A DNA stretch of 64,000 nt, taken from assembly GCF_022760925.1 (NCBI RefSeq), contig NZ_JAKTNT010000001.1, positions 168,644 through 232,643 on the forward strand, given 5' to 3'. The notes below the pieces were generated by a model. The model saw only the letters and a list, made by a program, of their open reading frames with translations. It was not told the origin of the DNA and searched no databases. Below are positions 8,349-15,794 of the stretch, in pieces. Each line of letters opens with the position of its first letter. Position 1 is the first letter of the stretch. Source of the DNA: Thermus hydrothermalis (lineage in GTDB: Bacteria; Deinococcota; Deinococci; Deinococcales; Thermaceae). A program made the position numbers and the translations under genes.

Positions 8349-8900
8349 ATGGAGCAAGCCAAGCCACCCCCTTTCCAGGCCATCCTTTTGCTCCAGGGAG
8401 TGGCCTCCCCGCCCAAGGGGCCTGGCCACTTTCCCTCGGTGCAGGTTCTGGACCGCACGTACCGGGTGCCCGGGAATGGCCTGGCCCCCAAGGCCAGGGC
8501 CGGCTTACCCGGGGTACTTCAGGCTTTCCTGCGGCGAAACCCGGGAGGGGGTCCTGTGCCCGTCCTCCTCTATCCCCGCACGGAGGGGTGTTCCTTGGAC
8601 CTGGGGAAGACGCTCCTTGCCAAGATCTACACCACGGAGCCTCCCCCCCTAGCGCCAGGACGCTTCAGGGTGGTGGGGCTCCTCGTGGACCGGGAGGGGC
8701 AACGCCTGCGGGTGGAGGTACGGCCCAACCCGGAGAAGGGCACGCTAGGAGAGGCCTTCACCCTCTGCCTGCGGCTAGCCCCAGGGCTTGCCGATGCCCC
8801 TTTGCCTTTAGGGCGGGTCCTGGACCTGCGGGGCCGCCTCGAGGAGGACCTGAGCCTCTTGGTGGAGGAAGCGCAAGAGGTCCCCGGCGGTTTGCGCTAG
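8349..8900 (+). CDS. Unknown conserved-looking protein
   Basis: 183 aa, no signal peptide and no membrane segment. I do not recognise the family. It is rich in beta-strand-like stretches (AILLLQGVASPPKGP, VPVLLYPRTEGCSLDL, GRFRVVGLLVDREGQRLRVEVRPNPEKG) and ends in an acidic helix, which could suit an OB-fold or similar small barrel. Codon usage is normal for the window. It stands alone, 100 bases after the DsrE-like gene. A short GCCC/GGGC hairpin (around 8310-8322) lies between them. Start ATG 8349 is the first in the frame after that hairpin. Confidence 0.5.
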   Translation: MEQAKPPPFQAILLLQGVASPPKGPGHFPSVQVLDRTYRVPGNGLAPKARAGLPGVLQAFLRRNPGGGPVPVLLYPRTEGCSLDLGKTLLAKIYTTEPPPLAPGRFRVVGLLVDREGQRLRVEVRPNPEKGTLGEAFTLCLRLAPGLADAPLPLGRVLDLRGRLEEDLSLLVEEAQEVPGGLR

Positions 8901-9040
8901 GGGCCCCACCGGTGCCCTTGGGAGCTGGCCAGGGGACATTGCATTAGCCTCAAAGGTGCGCTGTGATCCCAAGCTCCCACCGCCTAAGCCGAGGTCGTTC
9001 CTCTAGAACGAGGTTTGACCAGTAGCCCAAAGTGCCCTCC

Positions 9041-9068
9041 TTGACGCCTTCAAGTGTAAGCATAAGGT
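9041..9068 (+). promoter_or_regulatory. Candidate sigma-A promoter for the TAXI gene
   Basis: TTGACG (9041-9046) and TAAGGT (9063-9068) are 16 bases apart in the stretch between the unknown gene and the TAXI binding-protein gene. The -35 box is good, the -10 box only fair. It would give an approximately 75-base leader. Confidence 0.4.
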
Positions 9069-9130
9069 GGCCCAATGGAACGCTTTTGGACAAGGAGGGG
9101 CTTGTGGTGCGGCTCCTTTCTCAGTAAACT

Positions 9131-9148
9131 CCCCTCCAACCGGAGGGG
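9131..9148 (+). promoter_or_regulatory. Hairpin that encloses the ribosome binding site
   Basis: CCCCTCC (9131-9137) pairs perfectly with GGAGGGG (9142-9148) across a 4-base loop. The right arm is the Shine-Dalgarno sequence itself, 4 bases before the ATG at 9153. Formation of the stem would hide the ribosome site of the TAXI gene. Confidence 0.5.
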
Positions 9149-9152
9149 TGCC

Positions 9153-10136
9153 ATGAAGCGGTGGCTTTGGGTTTTGGCCCTTTGGGGAGTAGCCCTTGCG
9201 CAAAAGCCCCAGATCGTCATCGGGACGGGCGGTGTGGGCGGGGTCTACTTCTACTACGGGACGGCAGTGGCGGAGATCCTCAACAAGGCCGGCGTGGTCC
9301 AAGCCCAGGCCATGCAGTCCGGCGGGTCCATGGAGAACCTCATGCTCCTCCGGGACCGTACGGACCCTGCCCGGGGCCTCTACTACTGCGGCACCGTGCT
9401 GCCCGATGCGGCTCTCCTGGCCTTCCAAGGGGAGGAGCGTTTCCAAGGAAAGCCCGCGCCCGTACGCATCCTTTTCACCATGTACCCCAATTTTTTCCAC
9501 GTGGTCACCACGGAGGATAGCGGCATCCGCGTCCTGCAAGACCTAAAGGGAAAGCGCGTTTCCACCGAGGTGGCCGGGGGCATCATTGAATACGAGGCCC
9601 GCCTCCTTATGTCTGCGGCCATTTCTGGCTTTGACCCCAAGCTCCACTTTGGCAAGTGGGAGCGGGTACGGGTGGCGGAGGCGGCCCCGATGCTCTCCGA
9701 GGGGAACCTGGACGCCTTCTTCTGGTCTGGTGGCTTGCCCACGGGGAGCATTCTGGAGCTTGCGGGTAGCCTCGCCCGGAAGGGGAAGCGCCTCTTCCTC
9801 GTTCCCCTGCCCCCGCAGAGCACCCCGGTGCAAGTGCTCAAGCGACGCTTTCCCGGTGTGGTAGACACGGGGATTATTCCAAAAAGTGTCTACAACACGC
9901 GGTACGATACCCCTACCCTTACCTTCTGGAATCTCTTCGTCTGCCCAGCGAGCCTTCCCGAAGAGGTGGCCTACGCGATGGTGAGGGCCGTTTTTGAGAA
10001 CCTCCCTGCCCTGTACGCTGCCGTGGCCCCTGCCCGGGACACCACCCTGGATAACGCTGTCCGCTCCCGGAATGGCAAGGTGCCCTACCACGAGGGGGCT
10101 GTGCGCTACTTCCGGGAAAGGGGGGTGTGGCGCTAG
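9153..10136 (+). CDS. TAXI-family TRAP transporter solute-binding protein, orphan
   Basis: About 327 aa with a signal peptide (MKRWLWVLALWGVALAQ). The mature protein starts IVIGTGGVGGVYFYYGTAVAEILNKAG, the TAXI hallmark, and includes the QSGGSMENLMLL and IRVLQDLKGKRVSTEVAGGIIEYEA segments. TAXI proteins capture organic acids for TRAP transporters driven by ion gradients. No DctQ/DctM-type membrane gene is nearby, so the partner must be elsewhere or absent. I chose ATG 9153 because it gives a clean signal peptide and has a strong ribosome site; an upstream in-frame start at 9075 adds an implausible leader. It converges with the phosphatase gene, overlapping by 4 bases. Confidence 0.85.
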   Translation: MKRWLWVLALWGVALAQKPQIVIGTGGVGGVYFYYGTAVAEILNKAGVVQAQAMQSGGSMENLMLLRDRTDPARGLYYCGTVLPDAALLAFQGEERFQGKPAPVRILFTMYPNFFHVVTTEDSGIRVLQDLKGKRVSTEVAGGIIEYEARLLMSAAISGFDPKLHFGKWERVRVAEAAPMLSEGNLDAFFWSGGLPTGSILELAGSLARKGKRLFLVPLPPQSTPVQVLKRRFPGVVDTGIIPKSVYNTRYDTPTLTFWNLFVCPASLPEEVAYAMVRAVFENLPALYAAVAPARDTTLDNAVRSRNGKVPYHEGAVRYFRERGVWR

Positions 10137-10774
10137 GGCGTCCGGTAGGCCAGCCATAGGGCTTCCATGGTGGAGAGGCGGGTTTTGGGGAGGAGTTCGT
10201 ACGGGGTGAGGTTGTGGAGGCGCAGAAGAGGCTTTTCCCCCAGGTCCAGGATGGAGAGCCCGCAGGGGTGCACTTCCAGGGGGAGGAGGCCTCTTTGCCC
10301 GGTGAGGGCAAAGCTGAGGAGGGCCCGGATCACCCCTCCGTGCGTCACCAGGAGGGCGGTGTCCCAGTGTCTCTCTAGGAGGCGCTCGTAGGCGGGGAGG
10401 ACCCGGTTCAAGAAGTCGGAGTACCGTTCCCCGCCCAGGAAGCGCTCGGAGAGGTCCTTGGGATGGAACGCTTCCCGGAAGGCCCGCTCTGCGTCTTTTA
10501 GGTCTCTAAGCCTACCTGGGCGGATCTCTTGGAAGTCTGGCCAGGCCTCCACGGGGACCGTGCGCCCCTTAAGGACGAGGGCAAGGGTTTCCTCGGTGCG
10601 GGGCAGGCCTGTGTGGACGGCGAGGTCCAAGGGCACCTTCCGAAGGAGTTTCCCTACCGCCTCCGCCTGCTTTCTCCCCCTCTCGGTCAGCCTCACCCCT
10701 TGCGGGGGCACGGGCTTCCCTTGGGGAAAGTAATCCACCTCGCCGTGGCGCAGAAGGAGAAGCCGCCTCCTCAT
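10133..10774 (-). CDS. Histidine phosphatase family protein
   Basis: A 213-aa branch-1 histidine phosphatase: the phosphohistidine motif is LLLRHGEVD (His near residue 9), followed by LTERGRKQAEAVGKLL, VHTGLPRTEETLALVL, the acid region EIRPGRL, and the second catalytic His in LLVTHGGVIRALL. It would remove phosphate from a small molecule or a protein. It is the last gene of the minus-strand arm of the acyl-CoA locus and its start overlaps the stop of the DUF6285 gene by four bases. It may clear a phosphorylated intermediate or be unrelated to it. Confidence 0.85.
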   Translation of the reverse strand: MRRRLLLLRHGEVDYFPQGKPVPPQGVRLTERGRKQAEAVGKLLRKVPLDLAVHTGLPRTEETLALVLKGRTVPVEAWPDFQEIRPGRLRDLKDAERAFREAFHPKDLSERFLGGERYSDFLNRVLPAYERLLERHWDTALLVTHGGVIRALLSFALTGQRGLLPLEVHPCGLSILDLGEKPLLRLHNLTPYELLPKTRLSTMEALWLAYRTP

Positions 10775-11121
10775 GGGTAACGCTCCAGGTATTTGGGGTT
10801 GGCTACTTTGAGCTTGCGGACCACGTGGGCCTTGAGGTAGGCGAACGTGCCAGGCGGGGCGTGGCCCTGGCGGATGCGCAGGGCCAGGGAAGTCAGGAGC
10901 GCGTCCACCTCCCCTTCCTCGCCCAACAGCTCCGTCAAGGCCCTGCGCTCCTCTGCTTCAAGGTCCTCCCCTAAGGCCACCTGCCTCCGCGCAATACCCA
11001 AGGCGTTTAGGGCCACAAGGGTTTGGAAGCGAAGCCGGGGGTCTGTGAGTGCGGGGAGGACTTCCCGCTCCAGAAACTCCGCCACCGCCTCCAGCAACTC
11101 GTCCAGTGTGGGCCTATCCAT
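10771..11121 (-). CDS. DUF6285 protein, LvaB-like kinase partner
   Basis: About 116 aa when started at ATG 11121 (MDRPTLDELLEAVAEFLEREVLPAL). It is all-helical in appearance, with the LRFQTLVALNALGIARRQ and EGEVDALLTSLALRIRQGHAP segments typical of DUF6285. These small proteins sit next to APH-like kinases in acyl-CoA operons; LvaB of the Pseudomonas levulinate pathway is such a small companion, required for 4-hydroxyacyl-CoA phosphorylation by LvaA. Here it overlaps the kinase gene by 8 bases, which supports a complex. Role inferred from context. Confidence 0.75.
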   Translation of the reverse strand: MDRPTLDELLEAVAEFLEREVLPALTDPRLRFQTLVALNALGIARRQVALGEDLEAEERRALTELLGEEGEVDALLTSLALRIRQGHAPPGTFAYLKAHVVRKLKVANPKYLERYP

Positions 11122-12091
11122 AGCTTTCCAGAAGGTAAAGGACCTCGTACTCCATCTCCGCCGCAAGTCTGCCTAGGACGGCGAGCTCCACGCTCCGCTC
11201 TTCCCCGTTGAGGTGCCTCCGGGCCTGCTTCAGCGCCCCGAGGCCCCAGCGCACGTTGCCTAGGACCTCCCACCAGAAGAGCTCTTTTTCCCCAAAGTCC
11301 TGGCCGGTGAGGGCGTTGTAGCGTTCCAGGAAGGGCCCCACCTCGCCCACTCCCCCAAGGCGCTTGGCGTCCTCCCCAAAGCGCCAGGCCCGCACCAGGG
11401 GCCAGGCCAGGTCCTCCCGGGGGTCGCCAAGGTGGGCGAACTCCCAGTCCAGGACCGCCACCAGCCCCTCCTCGTCCACCAGTAGGTTGCCGACGCGGAA
11501 GTCCCCGTGAACGAGGACCAAGGGGCGTTCCCGAGGAGGGTGGTCCTGAAGCCAACGTAGGCCCCACTCCAGGGCGGGGTGGGGCTCCTCGAGGGCGTCC
11601 AGGTCCTCGTAGGCCGTTTCCAAGGCGGTGCGCCAAGGGTGGGCTTCGGGGGCCGGGAGGAAGGAGACCTTCTCCAAGGGTATGGTGTGGATCTTCGCAA
11701 GCTCCTCCGCCATGGCCAAGGGAAGCTGCTCCCGGGCTTTGGCGTACTCCGGCCGCCGCACCACCCGGGTGCCGATGGACTCCCCCTCCAGGCGGCGCAT
11801 CAGGAACGCCTCTCGGCCCTCCATGTCGGGAAGATAGGCCAGGGGTTCTGGTACCCGCACCGCGTGCGCTTGGGCCAGTTTGAGGATGCGGAACTCCGTG
11901 GCCAGGCTGAGGGTGCCCCGGTAGATTACTCCCCCCGCTGCCCGCCGCAGGAAGAGGGGGTGGAGCGCATCGCCCGTACGGTAGTCTACCGCCCACGCTT
12001 CCTTGGAGGCCCCTCCCGGCAGGCGTTGGAGCCGGACCACCTCCCCTGGACCTAGGAGATCCCTTAGCGTGGCCTCTAGTACTTCCTTCAT
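11114..12091 (-). CDS. APH-like phosphotransferase, LvaA-like hydroxyacyl-CoA kinase
   Basis: About 325 aa of the aminoglycoside-phosphotransferase fold. Visible motifs are RLPGGASKEAWAV (nucleotide loop), the Brenner-type catalytic loop LVLVHGDFRVGNLLVD with Asp and Asn, and VLDWEFAHLGDPREDLAW as the metal-binding DFG equivalent. In ACAD10/11 and in LvaA this kinase type phosphorylates the 4-hydroxyl of hydroxyacyl-CoA esters. I start it at ATG 12091, whose ATGA overlaps the dehydrogenase stop; longer upstream reading is in the wrong frame of that gene. Antibiotic resistance is an unlikely role given the neighbours. Confidence 0.8.
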   Translation of the reverse strand: MKEVLEATLRDLLGPGEVVRLQRLPGGASKEAWAVDYRTGDALHPLFLRRAAGGVIYRGTLSLATEFRILKLAQAHAVRVPEPLAYLPDMEGREAFLMRRLEGESIGTRVVRRPEYAKAREQLPLAMAEELAKIHTIPLEKVSFLPAPEAHPWRTALETAYEDLDALEEPHPALEWGLRWLQDHPPRERPLVLVHGDFRVGNLLVDEEGLVAVLDWEFAHLGDPREDLAWPLVRAWRFGEDAKRLGGVGEVGPFLERYNALTGQDFGEKELFWWEVLGNVRWGLGALKQARRHLNGEERSVELAVLGRLAAEMEYEVLYLLESYG

Positions 12092-13242
12092 GGCCGAAGC
12101 CCCTTGTAGAGGGCCCGCTTCCCCACGGAGGCCCGGTGGACCTCGCTGGGGCCATCGTAGATGCGGAAAGGACGCACCTCCCGGTAGAAGATGGATAGGG
12201 GGATGTCCTCGCTGATCCCTAGGGCCCCGGTGATCTGCACCGCGCGATCCACGGCCCGGCCAACCGCTTCGGAAACGAAGACCTTGGCCATGGAGGCTTC
12301 GTGGCGGATCCTCTCCCCGCGGTCCAGCTTCCAGGCGGCGTGCCATACCATGAGCCGGGCGGCGTGGAGCTCTATGTGGCTGTCAGCAATCATGAACTGG
12401 ACGCCCTGGTGTTCGGCCAGCTTCTTACCGAAGGAGTCCCGCCGCAACGCATAGTCTTGGGCGATCTCCGTGGCCCGGACCCCCACGCCCAGCCAGCGCA
12501 TGCAGTGGGTGAGCCGGGCGGGGTCTAGGCGTAGCTCAGCGTAGGCGAAGCCCTTGCCCACTTCGCCCAGGATGGCGTCTTCGCCCACCTCGCATGCCTC
12601 CAGGACGAGCTCCCCGTGCCCCCCCACGGACCAGTGGTCCATGGTGGGGATGGTGCGCACCAGCTTGAGGCCCGGGTTTTCCCGGTCCACCAGGAAGAGG
12701 GTGGGACCCTCCTCGGTGCGGGCCAGGACCAGGAAGAAGGCCGCCCCCTCGGCCCCTGTGGTGAACCATTTCCGGCCGTTCAGGATGTACTTTCGGCCTT
12801 GGCGTTGGGCTGTGGCCTTGAGGAGGGTAGGATCAGCCCCAGCGCCCATGGGCTCGGTCATGGCGAAGCCGGAGCGAACCTCACCGGCCACCAAAGGCTC
12901 CAGGTAGCGCCTTTTCTGCTCGGGGCTCGCCACCTTGTGGAGGAGGTGCATGTTGCCCTCGTCGGGAGCGGCGGCGTTGAGCGCCCTGGGGCCTAAGAGG
13001 CTCCTTCCCGCCTCCTCCAAGACCACCGCCAGTTGGGTCCAGGAGAGGCCCAGGCCGCCCATCTCCTTCGGCATGTGGGGCAGAAAAACCCCCCACTCCC
13101 TTGCCTCCAGCTGTAGCGTTTTGGTAAGGGTCTCAAGGTTCGCCGGCGTCGCCTCCCGCTCCCGGGGTATGACCCGTTCTTCCAGAAAGGCCCGTACCCT
13201 CTCCCTTAACGCCTCGGTCTCCCGGTCCAACGAGAAGTCCAT
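12088..13242 (-). CDS. Acyl-CoA dehydrogenase family protein, ACAD11/LvaC-like
   Basis: A 384-aa flavoenzyme with the FAMTEPMGAGADPT flavin/substrate segment, ILNGRKWFTTGAEGA, FGKKLAEHQGVQFMIADSHIEL and QITGALGISEDIPL. It resembles the ACAD10/11-LvaC group that converts 4-phosphoacyl-CoA to 2-enoyl-CoA rather than ordinary beta-oxidation enzymes, judged mostly from its pairing with the kinase and DUF6285 genes. Its start ATG at 13242 lies inside the MerR gene end (110-base overlap), while its stop overlaps the kinase start (ATGA). FAD binding is expected; the exact acyl substrate is unknown. Confidence 0.85.
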   Translation of the reverse strand: MDFSLDRETEALRERVRAFLEERVIPREREATPANLETLTKTLQLEAREWGVFLPHMPKEMGGLGLSWTQLAVVLEEAGRSLLGPRALNAAAPDEGNMHLLHKVASPEQKRRYLEPLVAGEVRSGFAMTEPMGAGADPTLLKATAQRQGRKYILNGRKWFTTGAEGAAFFLVLARTEEGPTLFLVDRENPGLKLVRTIPTMDHWSVGGHGELVLEACEVGEDAILGEVGKGFAYAELRLDPARLTHCMRWLGVGVRATEIAQDYALRRDSFGKKLAEHQGVQFMIADSHIELHAARLMVWHAAWKLDRGERIRHEASMAKVFVSEAVGRAVDRAVQITGALGISEDIPLSIFYREVRPFRIYDGPSEVHRASVGKRALYKGLRP

Positions 13243-13669
13243 CCCGCACCTCCTTCGGGGCGAAGTGCTTGGTGAGGAAGCGGTAGAAGCGGCGGATCAT
13301 CCGTTCCTGCCGCTCTATGCTGGCGAGCACTTCCCCCGTTTTCCGCCACATGGCCCAAAGCTCTTCGTCCGAGAGGGGAATTTCCTCCCGACGCCAGTCC
13401 TGCCGGTAGGTTCCATCGGGGTGGAAGATGGCCTTCTTAAGGGCCATTATCTGGCGAATCTCGTCCAGGGTAAACCCTAGTTGGTTGAGGTCTTGGATGT
13501 CCTGAACCAGGTAGAGGGCGAATTCCGTGTAGAGCTTCCGCCCCCCTTGGGTGAGGGCACCGGGCTCCAAAAGGCCGAGCTGGGCATAGTGCTGTAGGAT
13601 GCGCCGCGAAACGCCGCTCGCCCGGGCGAGGTCGCTCAGGGTGTAGAGGGAGGGAAGCGTTGGGGGCAT
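13133..13669 (-). CDS. MerR-family transcriptional regulator
   Basis: 178 aa. The N-terminus is a winged-helix MerR DNA-binding domain (LYTLSDLARASGVSRRILQHYAQLGLLEPG, then LYTEFALYLVQDIQDLNQLGFTLDEIRQIMAL). The centre forms the dimerisation helix (DEELWAMWRKTGEVLASIERQERMIRRFYRFL). No cysteine metal site is seen, so the effector is probably organic, perhaps an acyl-CoA. It is transcribed divergently from the ligase gene across a 100-base spacer with a good promoter. The last 36 or so residues overlap the dehydrogenase start and look like low-complexity read-through, so the C-terminus may be a relic of a lost stop. Confidence 0.8.
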   Translation of the reverse strand: MPPTLPSLYTLSDLARASGVSRRILQHYAQLGLLEPGALTQGGRKLYTEFALYLVQDIQDLNQLGFTLDEIRQIMALKKAIFHPDGTYRQDWRREEIPLSDEELWAMWRKTGEVLASIERQERMIRRFYRFLTKHFAPKEVRDGLLVGPGDRGVKGEGTGLSGRTGHTPGAGGDAGEP

Positions 13670-13700
13670 GGACCCAGTTTAGCACAAGGTGCCCATAAAC

Positions 13701-13714
13701 GTACATAAATGTTC
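13701..13714. promoter_or_regulatory. Candidate regulator palindrome in divergent spacer
   Basis: GTACAT-AA-ATGTTC is a near-perfect inverted repeat (5 of 6 pairs) that ends 4 bases before the -35 box of the ligase promoter, in the spacer between the MerR gene and the ligase gene. It is the only obvious dyad there and a plausible regulator site. Confidence 0.35.
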
Positions 13715-13718
13715 ACTC

Positions 13719-13747
13719 TTGACATAGGTTGTCCAAAACCCTATAGT
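13719..13747 (+). promoter_or_regulatory. Strong sigma-A promoter for ligase-SDR-liv operon
   Basis: TTGACA (13719-13724) and TATAGT (13742-13747) are separated by 17 bases, a near-consensus vegetative promoter. It lies 24 bases before the ligase ATG. The spacer is the normal 17 rather than the 19 typical of classical MerR-activated promoters, so the neighbouring MerR protein may act as a repressor or at the upstream palindrome. Confidence 0.75.
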
Positions 13748-13770
13748 GGGCGCAAAGCGCGGAGGGCAAA

Positions 13771-15066
13771 ATGGCGGCCTACTGGGAGCCGGAAGTGGAA
13801 ACCATGCCTCGGCGGGAGCTGGAGGCCTTGCAGCTGGAGCGCCTTCGCTTCCAGGTGGAGCGCCTCTACCGGGAAAGCCCCTTCTTCCGCGAAAAGTGGG
13901 CTGGCCTTTCCCTGGAGATCCGGCACCTGGAAGACATTGCCCGCTTTCCCCTGGTCACCAAGGGTGAGCTGAGGGAGGAGCAGCGCCTCCACCCGCCCCT
14001 AGGGCGCTACACGGTGGCTCCCCAGTCGGAGTGGAGGGAGTACCACCCCAGTAGCGGCACCACCGGCTTCCCAGTGGGAACGGTATGGAGCGAAAGGGAC
14101 GTGGAGAACATTACCCAGGTAACCGCCAGGACGCTCTTCGCCTATGGGCTACGGCCGGGGGACACGCTCCTCAACGGGTTTAGCTACGGCCTCTGGGTTG
14201 CGGGGATGGCGGTGCACTACGCTGCCCGGGCGCTCGGCCTCTTCGTCTTGCCGGTGGGTGCCGGTCAGACGGAACGCCACCTGGAGCTCCTCTCCCGCTT
14301 TCGGCCCAAGGCCCTCACCGCTACCCCCTCCTTTGGGCTTTACCTGGCCGAGGTGCTGAAGGAGAGGGGGCTAGAGAGCCCTTTAAGGATAGGGGCCTTC
14401 GGGGGAGAAGCGGGGACGGAAAACCCTGCCACGCGGAGCCGGTTGCAGGAGGGTTTGGTGTTGCGCGCTTACGACTACTACGGTTTGGCGGAGATGGGAC
14501 CCACCTTTGCCGGGGAGTGCGCCTTCCAACAGGGGCTTCACTTTGCCGAGGACCACTACCTGGTGGAGGTGGTGGATCCTGAGAGTAAGGAGCCTCTTCC
14601 GGAGGGGGAAGTGGGCGTCCTGGTGCTCACCCACCTCACCCGGGAGGCCACCCCTTTGGTGCGCTACTACACGGGGGATCTGGCGCGTATCACCAAAGAG
14701 CCTTGTCCGTGCGGCCGCACGCACCTCCGAGCGTTGGGGGGTATTCTGGGCCGTGCGGACGATCTTGTGGTCTACCGCGGGGCCAAGTTCTATCCCGGCC
14801 AGGTGGAGGAGGTGGTGCGGGGTTTTCCCGAATTGTCCAGCGAGTACCGGATAGAGGTCCTCGAGGTGGATGGGGTGGCCAGGGAGGTCACGGTGGTGGT
14901 GGAGCTGGCCCGTCCTCAGGACCTCGGCGAAGGGTTTGCGGATAGGATCCGGCAGCGCCTCAAGGAGGCCCTGGGGGTGACCCCAGGGGTCCGCCTCGAG
15001 GCCCCCGGTACCCTGGAACGCACGGCCTTTAAGGCCAAGCGGGTGGTGCGGCATGCCGGGGCTTGA
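13771..15066 (+). CDS. PaaK-like acyl/aryl-CoA ligase
   Basis: A 431-aa adenylate-forming enzyme of the phenylacetate-CoA ligase branch. The phosphate-binding loop is HPSSGTTGFPVGT, followed by SYGLWVAGMAVHYAA, the FGGEAGTE and YDYYGLAEMGPTFAGEC motifs, and RYYTGDLARI with the Cys-containing CPCGRTHLRALGGILGRADDL segment and YPGQVEEVV near the C-terminus. It would activate an aromatic or branched carboxylic acid with ATP and CoA. It is first in an operon with an SDR and a complete Liv importer, so it likely acts right after uptake. The N-terminus is at ATG 13771. Confidence 0.85.
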   Translation: MAAYWEPEVETMPRRELEALQLERLRFQVERLYRESPFFREKWAGLSLEIRHLEDIARFPLVTKGELREEQRLHPPLGRYTVAPQSEWREYHPSSGTTGFPVGTVWSERDVENITQVTARTLFAYGLRPGDTLLNGFSYGLWVAGMAVHYAARALGLFVLPVGAGQTERHLELLSRFRPKALTATPSFGLYLAEVLKERGLESPLRIGAFGGEAGTENPATRSRLQEGLVLRAYDYYGLAEMGPTFAGECAFQQGLHFAEDHYLVEVVDPESKEPLPEGEVGVLVLTHLTREATPLVRYYTGDLARITKEPCPCGRTHLRALGGILGRADDLVVYRGAKFYPGQVEEVVRGFPELSSEYRIEVLEVDGVAREVTVVVELARPQDLGEGFADRIRQRLKEALGVTPGVRLEAPGTLERTAFKAKRVVRHAGA

Positions 15067-15784
15067 GGGGCTTCCGGTGTTGGTGGTGGGGGCCACGCGG
15101 GGGATTGGCCTGGCGGTGGCCCAGGAGCTCGTTCGCCAGGGAGCGAGGGTGGGCATCACGGGGCGGGACCCTGACCGGGTGCAGGGCGTGGCTGAGCGGC
15201 TTGGCGCCTGGGGCATGGCCGTGGACGTACGGGAACGGGAACGCTTGGCCGAGGCGGTGGCCCGCTTTGCCCACGAGGAAGGGCTTTACGGCTTGGTGTA
15301 CAACGCCGGTACCAGCCCTGCCTTCACCCGGGCTGAGCGCTTGCCCTTGGAGGTGTGGGACGAGGTGCTTGCCGTAAACCTTACCGGGGCTTTTGTGGCG
15401 GCCCGGGCTTTCGCCCAAGAGCTTAAGGGCCCTGGGAGCCTGGTCCTGATAGGGTCCGTCCTGGGCTTCCGGGGTGGGGCCCGGCTGGCTGCGTATACGG
15501 CGTCCAAGGCGGGTCTTTGGGGACTCGCGCGTTCCTTGGCCTTGGACTGGGCGGACAGGGGTATCCGGGTGAACCTTGTGGCCCCTGGTTGGACGGAAAC
15601 GGAGATGACGGAGGGCTTGCGGAACCACCCGAGGCTTGGCCCTGCCATCCTGCAGGAGATCCCCTTGGGGCGCTTGGCTCGCCCTGAAGAGGTGGCGAGA
15701 GTGGTAGCCTTCCTCTTGGAGCCGGAAAACGCATACCTGACGGGAGGCGTCTACGCCGTGGACGGCGGCGTGGGAGCGAGATAG
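15053..15784 (+). CDS. Short-chain dehydrogenase/reductase
   Basis: 243 aa, Rossmann fold with the cofactor loop VVGATRGIGLA, YNAGTS (NAG motif), catalytic Ser in LIGSVLGFRG, Tyr-Lys in AAYTASKAG, and VAPGWTETEM. It uses NAD(P)H or NAD(P)+ to interconvert a ketone and an alcohol. It starts 14 bases before the ligase stop. In the proposed levulinate-like pathway it would take the place of LvaD, reducing the 4-keto acyl-CoA to the 4-hydroxy form; equally it could be a 3-hydroxyacyl-CoA dehydrogenase. Confidence 0.85.
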   Translation: MPGLEGLPVLVVGATRGIGLAVAQELVRQGARVGITGRDPDRVQGVAERLGAWGMAVDVRERERLAEAVARFAHEEGLYGLVYNAGTSPAFTRAERLPLEVWDEVLAVNLTGAFVAARAFAQELKGPGSLVLIGSVLGFRGGARLAAYTASKAGLWGLARSLALDWADRGIRVNLVAPGWTETEMTEGLRNHPRLGPAILQEIPLGRLARPEEVARVVAFLLEPENAYLTGGVYAVDGGVGAR

Positions 15785-15794
15785 GAGGTGATCT

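Noticed and set aside
11114-12091. Aminoglycoside resistance kinase
   Set aside because: The fold is APH-like, but operon context with DUF6285 and acyl-CoA dehydrogenase fits hydroxyacyl-CoA phosphorylation far better.
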